Shown here: positions 36,916-47,429 of the stretch, one piece after another | How the letters are laid out: every line of letters starts with the position of its first letter | How positions within the stretch are numbered: the first letter of the stretch is position 1 | Origin: Neurospora crassa OR74A | Lineage: Eukaryota > Ascomycota > Sordariomycetes > Sordariales > Sordariaceae | Direction of reading: 5' to 3' | DNA length: 64,000 nt | Assembly (NCBI RefSeq): GCF_000182925.2 | Contig: NC_026507.1 | Location: 868,001-932,000, forward strand | The notes under the pieces: generated by a model | What the model was told of the DNA's origin: nothing | What the model saw: only the letters and a program-made list of their open reading frames with translations | The model's database searches: none | Made by a program: the position numbers and the translations under genes

Positions 36916-39900
36916 GAATTCTCTAAGACTATTTTATTAAAATAATATACCTCGCCCACTAGAACTTAAACCTTACAATTTTTATTAAAATTAATATATT
37001 AAAATAAGGTATTAAGGTTATAGCTTTTTATATTAATAGTATTAAATTAATTTAAAATAAGAAGTTAATCCCTATTAATAAAATTTAACTAATCCTTTAT
37101 ATTAGCCGTAAATTAACGAAGACGGAATAGATATATTAGTTTATAGAAATAGAAGTAATTAGATTAATATAAATAATAAAAAAGCTAAAAATGTAATTCT
37201 AATTATTAAAATACCTTATAATTATTTTTACCGACTATAAAGCTACCCTAAGTATTATTGAATAAACTTCTCTCGAAATTACTAATATCGCGAAATTTAA
37301 TCCTTATTTAATATTCGTATCGACTATACTAATTTAATTTAAATTTAATATTTATTATATTTCCGGAAAAATAAACTTTATCCCTAATATTCTATTTCGC
37401 CTCCCAACTTTAAATAATAATAAAAAGGAGGGAGACCCCTTAAGGAGTAAGTTTAACAATTTATAAGAAGAAAGTTTTGTAGCTACTATTGTCGGAATAG
37501 ATTTAAAGTTTAAATAGAAAATTATAAAAGAATATAAAACTAATATTAAATATTCTAAGATCATTCAATTTATTAAGGAGAGGAGGGTACTATATAAAGT
37601 AAATCTAACTAAACTATTAATAATTAAGGGGATGCCTTTTAATATTTAGGACGACTTATTATTCTATAGAATATTAAAGTATTAATAGTAGTTATATATA
37701 TTAAATAAGTACGTTAAGGATATATTAAAAATAGTCTATAATTTAAAGTATTATTTTAATATTAATAGGATAATTAAGGACCTATTATCCTATTTATTTA
37801 TAAGGATAACTAATAAGGTTAGGGAATATATTAAGTACTATTTAGAATACTTAGAGAACACTATATTAAAAAAGAAACTTCTAGTAAATTCAATCCTATT
37901 AATACACTACCTATCCCTAAATATATAATTACAATTAATTTCGTTGTAGCGTTACTTATATACTTCAAGAGTAGGATATTTAAAGTATTAGAAGGGGGCT
38001 TTAACGCGCTTATAACCTATAGTAATAAGTATAATAAATATACGCTATATATTCTAGGCTACATAATTTAAATAGTAAAATAGTAAGGAGAAATTCTAAT
38101 TACCTATTTATTACTATATAATTAGGGCCTACCCTCCATTATTATTTCTAATAGAAATCTTAAATTTATATTTAACTTTTAGCGAAGAGTATTTAAAGTT
38201 ATAAGAATTAAATTATTAATATTTATAGCGTTCTATATTTAAATTAATAGTTTATCCGAAAGAAAGAATTAAACTATCGAAATTGTAATTAAATACTATA
38301 TCGCCGTTAGCGAGGTCCCTTAGGTAGACCTATTATTTGCGCTTTAATTTAATTTAAATACGGCCTATATAAATACTATTAGTAGATTGCCGATTAAATT
38401 CTTAATAAGATTTAAGCCCCGTACCCCCTTAAATATAGTATTCAATTTTAAAAACAACTTTGATATAAAGGTAATTCAATTATTATATTATTTTAAGGCA
38501 GAAACTATAATTGCCTATACGGCGGCTGTTACTAAAATAAAATATAATAGAAAAACTATTTTAATTAATATTAAAGTAGGAGACTAGGTATATTTATATT
38601 TATATTATAATTATTATTTACTAAATAAACCCTTAAAGAAATAATTGTAATAGAAGGTTAATCTATTTGAAGTTACTAGAAGAAAAGGATTACTAGTAGT
38701 AGAAATTAATTTCCCGAAAATATAGAAAAATTACTGAATAATCTCTATTACCCAACTAATACCGGTACCGGTAAATAAAGATCCGTTCGGCTATTAACCC
38801 TTTAACCCCGGAAGGGTAATTAAAGAGGATACAGACGAAGATAAATAATATAAAATTAATAAAATCCTTAATAAATATACTAATTTTAAATATAACTATC
38901 CAATTTTAGAGTATTTAATTAAATAGAAAGGATACTAAAATTAATAGAACTCCTATATTTTACAACCGACCCTCCTTTAAAATATATTAAACTTCATTTA
39001 TAATTATAATAATAAATACCCAATTAATAATAAAGAATTTAAACTAAAGAAATTAAGGAAGGGAAAGAAGGTTTTAATAATAGAGGAAGAATTAAAGGAG
39101 GAATAAGGGAGAGAAGTTAGGGAAGTCACTATAATTAATTTTAAAATAAAGCTACCTTTATACCGAACTTAATTAGATTTTATCTTTCTTCTTATATTTA
39201 AAAGCAGCTATACTGATATTTACTATTTAACTTTATATTTCTACAATTTACTTAATAAATTATAATTAATTCTTTATAAATTACTTTTATATTTCGTAAT
39301 ACCTTTATACGAATTATAAAGTTATTAAATAACTTCCCTTATACTATTCTCTTCCGTACTCTTACTTTTAAAAACCTTTTTATACCTATAATAATACTAT
39401 TCCGCCTTCTACAACTTTATTTCTAATATTACCTACAATCTCTTAATAATTTAAATATTAAATTAAAATTGGAGGCGTCCTATACTACTATTACTCTTAA
39501 TTTATAAAAGTTTTATTAATTGTATTATTATAGTAATTAAAATTAAGAGAGAAGCCGCAGTACAATAGTTAATCAAAATACCTCCTAAAACTATTAAAAA
39601 TACCGCGACCCCTATAAGAGCCCCTAAGGTTATAAAGATAGTAACCTTTAAAGCCCTGAAATTTAAGGATTATAATAATATACCTAAATACTAAACGAAT
39701 ATTAAATTTAATATAATTAAAGTATTTACTAACGACTACGGAGGGCTCCCCGCTTATTGGAATGTAAAGGCGATTGTTATAACCTTCGGAAGAAGGTAGA
39801 AAATAGAGATTAATAAAGTAAATGAATATATAGTTATAAGAAAATTTAATTCAATTTTTAATAAATTTACTAAAATTAAATTTAATAATAAAGGTATACT

Positions 39901-41188
39901 TATAGTAAATATTAAAATCCTATATATTCTAGAGCCTAGTATTTAAATAGCTATAATTATTTTTAAAAACTAGGTAATATATATTAATAGAAAAGAAATA
40001 GTTAATTTTAATATCGATTTTATTAATATTATTCTAAACTCCTAGGAATCGGTAATATAAATTTAGAATTTGCAAAATTATATTATAGGCGAATCTCCCC
40101 TTAAATTCTCTAAAATAGTTAAAGCCTAATTCTATAAACTAAATTAGTATTAAAAAAATATACTCCCCCCTTATAACCTTATTTAAAGAGTTAAAGCCCC
40201 TATTTTAAAAATATTCTTTAATTATGATTAATATAAGAGAATTAATATTACGGCCAATACGCTTTACGTTAATAAGGAGTAGTATATTAAGGGATTTAAA
40301 TTTATTTAGTATTGGGATGTAATAATAAAGATTACCCTACGTAATTCCCGAGTTAGTAGCGGTAATAAGAAGACTATTATTAATATCGACTTCGTTAAGG
40401 CGGTTATACTTATTAAATTAATTACGCCCTTTATACCTATTAAATTAATTACGCCTATTATATTTATTAATTTATTTAAATTAATTTATTTATTTATATT
40501 AATTAATTATATTATTCTTATTAGTACTATTAACCCTAATACCTTTACTAAGGCCGGATTGATTAATAATAGAATGGAAATTGGAAATTTAGACCTAGAA
40601 TTTATTTAAATTAAAAATTCGGATTTAATATCCGAATTTGAATTAGCGTTAGTTAACTCTAATAAAAATTTTATTATAATTAGTAAAATTAAACGTATAA
40701 TTATGGAAATTAAGGAGAAAGTAAGGAAGGAGAAAGAAGAATTTATCCGTAGGTATAAAGAGGAAGTTAATATATAGAAGGGGGTGTATATAAATGTATT
40801 AATTATATACGAGGAGTAGAGAGCGAGATATATTGAATTAATAGAAAAGTATAAGGAGTTTGTAGGGGTATTAAAAGAGAGAAATATAGAAAAAGAGGCT
40901 AAAAGGTAGAAGAGGGAATTAAACCCTAACGAATTTATTAATAATAATATAATAGCGAATTTAATATTAAGGGAAAAATAAATTAATATTAATAAAAAAT
41001 AATTCTAAAGGCTAAAGATGGGCTTATATATTTTTACTTATATTATTAGAGAGGTATTTATGTAGGTAAGGGAGCCCGAGGATATTAAAAATGCGGAGTG
41101 GCGGATTGTAGCTAGACGTTAATATTGATGTGGATATGTATAATAGTATACGACGAGGACGTTGTTTTCTTTTTTCCGAGGGGGGTAT

Positions 41189-41391
41189 TAATATGGGTCT
41201 CCTACGCCTGCCTTGTAGAGGCAGTGACGTTGAGGTAGTAGGCAGTGGTATATAGTACCACCCTCCTTTAAGGAAGGTACTAGCACCGTTAATTAAGCTT
41301 ATAAAGGCTTATTAACGAGCAGCAGACTAGATAGAGTTCGACAGATCAATCAATAGAGACATCTTCTTGAGCTCCAGCGTTCCACGCATCA
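41189..41391 (+). repeat. Right LTR of the outer Gypsy element
   Basis: 203 bp, ending catca directly before the second GTCCT target copy. Its right part is near normal base composition, marking a sharp edge to the AT-rich block. Confidence 0.85.
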
Positions 41392-41463
41392 GTCCTCGAT
41401 GACCGACCACGACATTCTTGAGTCGACAAAAGTATTTGCTAACACTTCCTCCCCCTACAACAG

Positions 41464-42072
41464 TCGAGGGAATCGATGAACAGCCCCTCGATATGCCCGC
41501 AACTGCCCGTTTTGGGTACGCGGTCGGAGTGGTTGGCAAGGCACTCCAGGATGGCTGCGCCGAAGAGGAACTCAAGGACGCTATCCTCCGCTACGTGTTG
41601 ATCTTGATACATGACTTCTCCGACGCCGAGACAACCGAAGTCGCCCAGAAGCTTCTTCATAGGGAGCTTCTTTGTGAAGACATGCTCTTCGTATTGATGG
41701 GTAAGAATACCTATCCATTAAATTGAACTCCCCATGCCCATTGCTGGCAGAGGTACCTCTACCCTAGGTAGCTGACACTTGTGCAGAGTTGGAACGCAAT
41801 GGCAGCATGGACATTTTGGCAAACAAGGATACTGTCAGTGATGAGAATGTTGCCATCTGCCAGAACGTCAAGACCGTCGTCGACAATGATGTGATTGTCA
41901 ACGAAGACAGCGCGAACGGAGAGTTTGGTACGTGCTAGATGCGGTGATGAAGCAAATAGGTAATGATTTGTTCAGAGCTAACTGCCGCGGTGTTTTAGTT
42001 TTTAACCACGACTTGGAGAGTGATGCCGTGTCGGAGACTGACTCGGACGCCTCTGAGTGGGAGATTCTTTGA
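41464..42072 (+). CDS. F5 exons 2-4: group A core-family protein cut off from its first exon
   Basis: Three phase-1 exons (41464-41700, 41787-41927, 41999-42072). With exon 1 at 22521 the gene would encode 164 residues. The core exon is 237 nt: IEGIDEQPLDM at the start, RFGYAVGVVGKALQ in the first helix and KLLHRELLCEDMLFVLM at the end. Exon 3 is acidic and repetitive (DENVAICQNVKTVVDNDVIV). Exon 4 ends SDASEWEIL. No frame defect is visible in these exons, so either the insertion is recent or the exons are still used. An in-frame Met in the core (PLDMPATARF) could start a shorter protein. Confidence 0.75.
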
Positions 42073-42808
42073 TGGTTAGGGGTTGGAACGGGGATGTACC
42101 CGCTTGGGGTGCTCACGAGCTGATAACTACCTACCATGTGCATAAGTGTCCTGGAAAGCAATCGTAGAGGTATCTAGGGAAGGCGAGAGTGGCTGAAATT
42201 ATTTTATTCTTTTCCTATTATTAAAATCGTTCTTTCAAAGAAAGAAACTCCCGAGTGTACCTGCCCACTGTAATAACAAAGGGTCACAACATACCTACCT
42301 TTACGTACTCATCATCTTAGGCGCCTCTGTGTATAGACTTTGCTTTGCAGACAACGATTAACCATATTTAACACAAAATTGCATGACTTCAGGGCGCCAA
42401 TGAGTCGGCATCACCTTTGGGCATCTCCCTTTGACTGTCGTGTGCCCGACCCACCAGTCATCACTGCGGCGATCATATACATCCAAGGAGTTCGAGGTCG
42501 TGTTCAAGAACTAAAAGCTTCATACCTCTACCTCAGATATGTGGCATGAATTGGACCTTGACATGGAGGCAATTGAACAAAACTCCAATAGGGGCGTGTT
42601 CGTTTCGGAAGCAGTACAGTAACGGAAGCATGCCCGTTTTTGGTGGCAGAAAAGCTTTGGGTTAGGGTTAAAAGAGATTCTCTTACTGCACTACAACTCA
42701 TCGTGAAGGATAGCTCGAACTGTCTGAGAAAATAGCGCCCTATAGCGACGCGTCAATCGCACGCTATGGATGTTCATCAAATTCTAGCAGACGTTCAAAA
42801 CCACTTTG

Positions 42809-42848
42809 GTGAATAGGACAACTGTCTAGGTGTGCACAGACTAGATGT
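42809..42848 (+). promoter_or_regulatory. Upstream motif of F6 (GGACAACTG type)
   Basis: gtgaataggacaactg followed after a short spacer by gtgcacagactagatg. The pair matches the sites before F5 and F7. It lies about 125 nt before the TATA-like box. Confidence 0.55.
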
Positions 42849-42933
42849 ACGGGCAGATTTTCTTCAGGTTCATTTTTGTTCATCCAGTGCGTACCGCCTT
42901 TTTTTGTTTCCCCTTCACTTCCACCCGGAGACT

Positions 42934-42990
42934 GGTATAAAGATTGCCCCCCCATAAGCTTCCTGGCTCTCCCAAACTTTCTCCTTGCAA
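42934..42990 (+). promoter_or_regulatory. Shared core promoter and leader block of F6
   Basis: ggtataaagattgccccccc and the following ataagcttcctggctctccc match the F5 block almost base for base, as does the leader to ttctacgattt near 43010. Confidence 0.65.
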
Positions 42991-43071
42991 CTTACAAACT
43001 TCTACGATTTCAACCCACCGACCAAGCACCTCTCTTCCCTCACAATTTCACAACAACAGCACCCTGACAAA

Positions 43072-43829
43072 ATGTCGTCCTCCATGCAAAACCCCGCCAA
43101 GGACATCATTTCCTGGAGTAAGTCGGACCTTCATCTTCCCCTTATCAGCCAACGTCGACAGCCGACCTCGACAGAAGCTGTTACTAACGATTCTTCTCCA
43201 ACAACAGTCGAGAAACTTGATGGCCACCCCCATAGCCTCCACGCCGACAAGCGATTTGGATACGCGGTCGGCTTGGTGACTTGCGCTTTGCAGAAAGGCT
43301 ACACCAAGCACGAGCTGAAGCGCATTACTTGCGACTATGTAGTCACCCAACGACAGGAACTCGTCCTCGTTAAGAGTGACGTCCAGATCAAAAAGATCGG
43401 TCACAGGGAGCTCCTCTGCCGCGACGTGCTCGATGTTATCATCGGTAAGAGATTCCATTGACATGAAACATGCGGTACGAAACCCGCTATGGCCATTGCA
43501 ATTAACTGACGTGTATTATCCAGAGCTTGAGAAAAACGCTAAGCGCCACGAGCAGGCCAAGGCCGACAAAATTGCGACTTGGAACGACGATGTTGTCGCC
43601 ATGAATGGCTGTGCGGTCTACGATGACAAGCAGCCTGTCATCGACGAGAACCTGGTTGTCAACGAGGACAACGTCGATACCCTCGAGTTTGGTAAGTGCT
43701 GTTAAGAACAAAAAGTAGTAAATGAACAACGCCTCGGTCAGAGCTAACTGTCACTGTGTTATAGTTCACATCACTGCAAGCGATGCGGAGTGCTCAGTGG
43801 AGGATGCTTCTGACTGGGAACTGGTTTGA
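43072..43829 (+). CDS. F6: group A core-family protein
   Basis: Four phase-1 exons (43072-43117, 43208-43444, 43524-43691, 43765-43829) give 171 residues. Exon 1 is MSSSMQNPAKDIISW. The core exon is 237 nt: IEKLDGHPHSLH, KRFGYAVGLVTCALQKGY and KIGHRELLCRDVLDVII. Exon 3 (168 nt) is the longest acidic exon and has DENLVVNEDNVD. Exon 4 ends EDASDWELV. The promoter is intact and is the closest relative of the F5 promoter. It is the best-preserved complete member beside the repeat block. Function unknown; no targeting signal. Confidence 0.87.
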
Positions 43830-44287
43830 AGGGGTCCCATGCAAACTGCCAGGGGAATTTTCATGATAGGTATCATTCAGTGGGATGCTTGTAATGAAGA
43901 GGAAATAATGGACGTTAGGGTTATTTGCATGCGTATGGCATTCGGAAGTAGAAAATTTTAATTCAAACTTTACCTACCTAGGTATGGATAGATATCCGAG
44001 GTATACTTCAATGGACTACAAAAACTACCTACGTCATTATTGCTTTCATCATGATTTCTCTTCATTATAGACATTTTCGTGCAAGTCCAATCTTCCAATA
44101 GGCAGAAGAAAACATGATTTTGAACATGAACCTCTATAATACCCCCTCTTTCCAAAAATTCTCTTGAAACATGGCTGTACCTGTCTGAAATAAGCGCCTC
44201 ATGGTGACACGTTAAATACACGCTAGGTACCTCTATAGATGTTTCATCTTTGGAATTCCAGTAGACGGGAAATACAGAACTACTACG

Positions 44288-44323
44288 GTGAATTGGACAA
44301 CTGCCCGCGCACAGACTAGTTGT
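44288..44323 (+). promoter_or_regulatory. Upstream motif of F7 (GTGAATTGGACAACTG)
   Basis: gtgaattggacaactg is identical to the 16-mer before F5, followed by cgcacagactagttgt. It lies about 145 nt before the TATA-like box. Confidence 0.55.
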
Positions 44324-44431
44324 ACAGAAGGACCAGGTCTTTTTTTCAGGTTTGTATTTTCCTTCATCCAGTGCCCCTGCATACCGCCTTTTTTGGGGCC
44401 TTCCCTTCACTTCACCTCGGACACTACCTCT

Positions 44432-44490
44432 AGTATAAAAATTGCCCCTCCACAGGATTTCTGGTTGTCAACTTCCTTCCTCTTCGCAAC
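44432..44490 (+). promoter_or_regulatory. Shared core promoter and leader block of F7
   Basis: agtataaaaattgcccctcc then acaggatttctggttgtcaa, the same arrangement as before F3-F6. The start codon is about 100 nt further on. Confidence 0.6.
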
Positions 44491-44592
44491 CCACAACCGC
44501 ACAACCTACTACCTTACAAATCAACCCAAAGCACCTACCAGCCAACCCAATTTCTTTCCCTTAACTCAAATCCTCAACAGCATTTCATGAAA

Positions 44593-45306
44593 ATGTCGTC
44601 GTCCTGGAAGCCTCCTCTCGATGTCGTCACAATGAGTAAGTCGCATCTTCGTTTCCTTGTCATCGACATGCCTTCAACAGGGGTATTTACTCACACTTCC
44701 CACAACAGTCGACAGAATCGATGAACACATCGACATGCCCGCTGATGCCCGTTTCGGATATGCGGTCGGCGTCGTTGGTACCGCCATAATGTATCAAAAT
44801 TATACCTTCACTAGCTTCAAGGAAACCATCTGCCACTATGTGGCTACTTTGAAGGGCGCCTTCGCCAAGGCCGACACCAACGAGCTCGCCGAGAAGCTCC
44901 GCTACAGAGAGCTCCTTTGCAAAGACATTCTCTACGCTGTGCTCCGTAAGAATCTCTCTCGAACGTGCGATAGCCCTAGCTGACACTTGTTGTACAGACT
45001 TGGAGCAGAAGTCCATGGGTATCAACGAGAACGAGGGTCTTGTCAGTGATATCGACGATGCGGTCGACATGGATAGCGAAATTGTCGTCGACAACGATTT
45101 GGCTGTCGATGAGCAAATTTTGGACCACGAGTTTGGTAAGTGCTGCTTGAGAACATGCCTCCCGTCTAAAGCAAAGTAAACGATACATCGTTCAGAGCTA
45201 ACCGTCGCCATCTTTAGTCTTCGTCAATGCGAGCGATGCAGACACTTCGCAGACAGACAGTGGCGAGTGGGATCTGGTTTCGGAGGTGTCCGACTACCTC
45301 ATGTAG
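44593..45306 (+). CDS. F7: group A core-family protein
   Basis: Four phase-1 exons (44593-44635, 44709-44945, 44998-45135, 45218-45306) give 168 residues. Exon 1 is MSSSWKPPLDVVTM; an in-frame ATG two codons earlier (44587) is less likely, because paralogs start MSS. The core exon is 237 nt: IDRIDEHIDM, RFGYAVGVVGTAIM and KLRYRELLCKDILYAVL. Exon 3 starts HL instead of EL and is strongly acidic (DIDDAVDMDSEIVVDNDLAV). Exon 4 continues past the usual EWDLV end with ten more residues (SEVSDYLM end). Confidence 0.85.
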
Positions 45307-45850
45307 GGGCACTATCATGGGTAGTTGTGCCTTTCCACCTTTTGTGGTAGTGTCCTAGATTGGCGATATCATCGTGTCTTACCATTCCTACTTTAAGACG
45401 TAGTTCCCTCGTGATAGAATTCCGGTTGTCATGGAATTTCAAGTCTACACTGAATTTATCATCTTTGTACCCAGTTCCACAGACATCGATGAGCCCCATT
45501 CTGCCCGAAATTGCACTCACCAGAAGCATCGGGCCAGGTGGGGTGAATTCAGCGTTTGCTTTTCGTTGAAGCCCGGTCGGCTGCTTTCGACTTGCTTCTC
45601 TTGGTCCACTGCAAGTGCTACGTGCGAAGTGTGAAGCTCTCGAAATCTGCAATGACTGTAAAGGTCGCGTGGACTACATCACCTGAAATTGGTCCTTCTT
45701 TCCTTGCGGTCCTCAACCTCCACCGCGCAATTGACACCAACGCGCATCCGTTTGCACCACAACTTCCACCTCTCGCAAACCCGTGCACATGGGTTCACCA
45801 TATATAACGTTCAACAAACATCATCATTCTTAGATAATACCTCCAAGAGG

Positions 45851-47429
45851 ATGTCATCCATTGGAATCAACCTTGCAATGATGTGTAAGTAGCTTCTTCA
45901 GGGTTTGCTAGCTAGAGGTACCTACAGGTAAGGTACCTACCTATTGCCGACTGGTTACCAGTGTAAGTGCGGTACTGGCTGGCTTTGATCATCGATTTAA
46001 GGTCGGCGGTTTCCAGGTTGTTCATCCACTCCGTCATGTTGTAGTCTAACGCAAGCATTGTAAAGTAAGTTGCTTTGACCACAACATGGTTAAGCGGTTT
46101 GATGGCGCTTTCGATGATGGCGTTATCAATGCCCTTGCGCAAGTTGGTACCCTTGATAGTCGCGATGGTTTTGAGCGCGTCGCGACTGCGGCTGTAGTAG
46201 TTGTTTTCAGACATTCGTTTGCAAATGCCGTAGTCCGTGAGCAAGTCCATGACCATGGCTTTCTCGTCCGCGGGCAAATGATTGCCGATAGCTTGCTCGA
46301 CGACAGGCAGCAGTGTATTGTCGGCTTGTTCAGCTTGGGGTTTGCCGGTGCGTTTTTTCGACGGTGGTTGAATCCACAGCGGTCCCGTTTGTCTCTGGGC
46401 GTCGGTGAGTTGTGTAATCATGGATCGGTATGCTTCGTCGCCCGCGTCCATTGTGTGCGAAGGTGTGTAATGGATGGCGTAGGTAGCTATCGCTTTCCCT
46501 CTCGTCAGCCGTCACTGTCAGGAGGGTCTTCTAACATTTCTTGCGCCACAACAGTCGAGTCATGCACAGACAGCCACTGCTACACCGGCAGTGAGCGCCA
46601 TGCCCTGGCCAGGGGCATAGTTCAAGCTAGCAAACTAGACACCAAGGATAAGCTTATTGAGATGACGCTTGCCCTTTGTGGGTATATCGACAATCTCAGA
46701 AAGACTTATTGGAAGGCTCGCGATGCCGAGGAATTGTTCACCGTTCAAAGGCGCGAGCGCCTTGCCATCGAACTCCTTGGCTTCATCAAAGGTATGAATC
46801 TTGGTACCTAGGTACGTCCTGTGTGGTTGTGGGGAGGCGGCTGAAATTCAGGTAGTGGACAGATGCCTTTCCTGAACACCATAAGATCGGCGAAAGCAAC
46901 ATTCTTGCCCCTACTGGAAAGTAGTGTAGGACATGGACCTTTGTCGTAGACAACCGAGGCCGGTGAGTGAAACCAATGATGACTTCCTTCATACAAGCAG
47001 TGTTCACATTTCTGAGTGAAAGCGCTAATGCGGTTCATGCTATAATCGTTGTTCACGAGTGTTTCAAGGGGAGCATGGAGGAAAGGGACATGGTCGAGGT
47101 TGTGTCGTATCGCTACGTACATCGGAGCTTTCAGACTATTTTCTTCTATGGTACCTAGTTCTATCTCATCATGCCCAACTACCTCAACACCCATCCTGCG
47201 CCAGTCATTATAGAGCTGCGGGAACGTGGTAAGATGGAATCAATGATGAATATGTAGTTCGGGACATCCTTTTCAATCCTTTGTTTGCCCACTTCGATTG
47301 ATCTGTTCAGGTTTCTTGCTACGCAATGATGTCTGGCTGTCCAGTCACGACGCCAAGTGGTATGAACACGACGCTGAGCCCATAACTCAAGACGAGAGTG
47401 ATGCAGGGGCAGTTATGGGAGGTAACTGA
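45851..47429 (+). CDS. F8: divergent group A member with enlarged introns
   Basis: Proposed exons 45851-45884, 46555-46791, 47214-47228 and 47311-47429, all phase 1, give 134 residues. Exon 1 is MSSIGINLAMM. The core exon is again 237 nt, with ERHALARGIVQASK and a QRRERLAIELLGFIK end. The 15-nt exon 3 encodes ELRER, matching the family's EL start, and exon 4 is acidic (DAEPITQDESDAGA). Intron 1 (670 nt) contains an antisense frame; intron 2 (422 nt) is also long. Without the last two exons the frame stops at 46811 (GMNLGT), an alternative end. Exons 1-2 are well supported and the 3' part is tentative. Confidence 0.55.
45912..46451 (-). CDS. Antisense ORF inside intron 1 of F8
   Basis: An open frame of 179 codons, starting MDAGDEAYRSMITQLTDAQR. 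It is mostly helical in character, with two hydrophobic stretches (LLPVVEQAIGNHLPADEKAM and PLNHVVVKATYFTMLALDY). A donor-like gtaacc lies near its end (TYTG), so the true end may be spliced. Codon use and composition look like real coding sequence. I do not recognise it. A faint resemblance of its second half to the F core is not enough to call it a member. It may have entered as a small insertion, since typical F-family intron 1 sequence flanks it. Confidence 0.45.
   Translation of the reverse strand: MDAGDEAYRSMITQLTDAQRQTGPLWIQPPSKKRTGKPQAEQADNTLLPVVEQAIGNHLPADEKAMVMDLLTDYGICKRMSENNYYSRSRDALKTIATIKGTNLRKGIDNAIIESAIKPLNHVVVKATYFTMLALDYNMTEWMNNLETADLKSMIKASQYRTYTGNQSAIGRYLTCRYL

Larger units (their letters stand above)
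22615..41391 (+). mobile_element. Ty3/Gypsy chromovirus-like LTR element, fossil, carrying two nested insertions
   Basis: The outer element has direct LTRs of 203 bp. The left LTR lies in two parts (22615-22690 and 25135-25261) and the right is 41189-41391. A 5-bp target duplication GTCCT flanks it at 22610-22614 and 41392-41396. Traces of reverse transcriptase are recognisable in the forward direction at about 29.4-30.0 kb, RNase H and integrase traces at about 36.9-38.6 kb and a chromodomain-like region near 38.9 kb, supporting the family call. A G-rich polypurine tract precedes the right LTR. Without the nested pieces it would be about 10 kb. It is thoroughly broken with very many defects, and its AT- and TpA-rich composition fits RIP. 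Age cannot be timed from the LTRs for that reason. Confidence 0.85.

Noticed and set aside
42655-42680. Telomere-like gggttagggtta
   Set aside because: Only about two units inside an intergenic region; too short to call an interstitial telomere.
18585-45306. Group A proteins as secreted effectors
   Set aside because: The small size, clustering and nearby repeats resemble effector loci, but none of the N-termini is a signal peptide, so conventional secretion is not supported.
46808-47194. 128-codon minus-strand frame in intron 2 of F8
   Set aside because: No recognisable features and it overlaps the long F8 intron. It could be chance in a stretch of this length.
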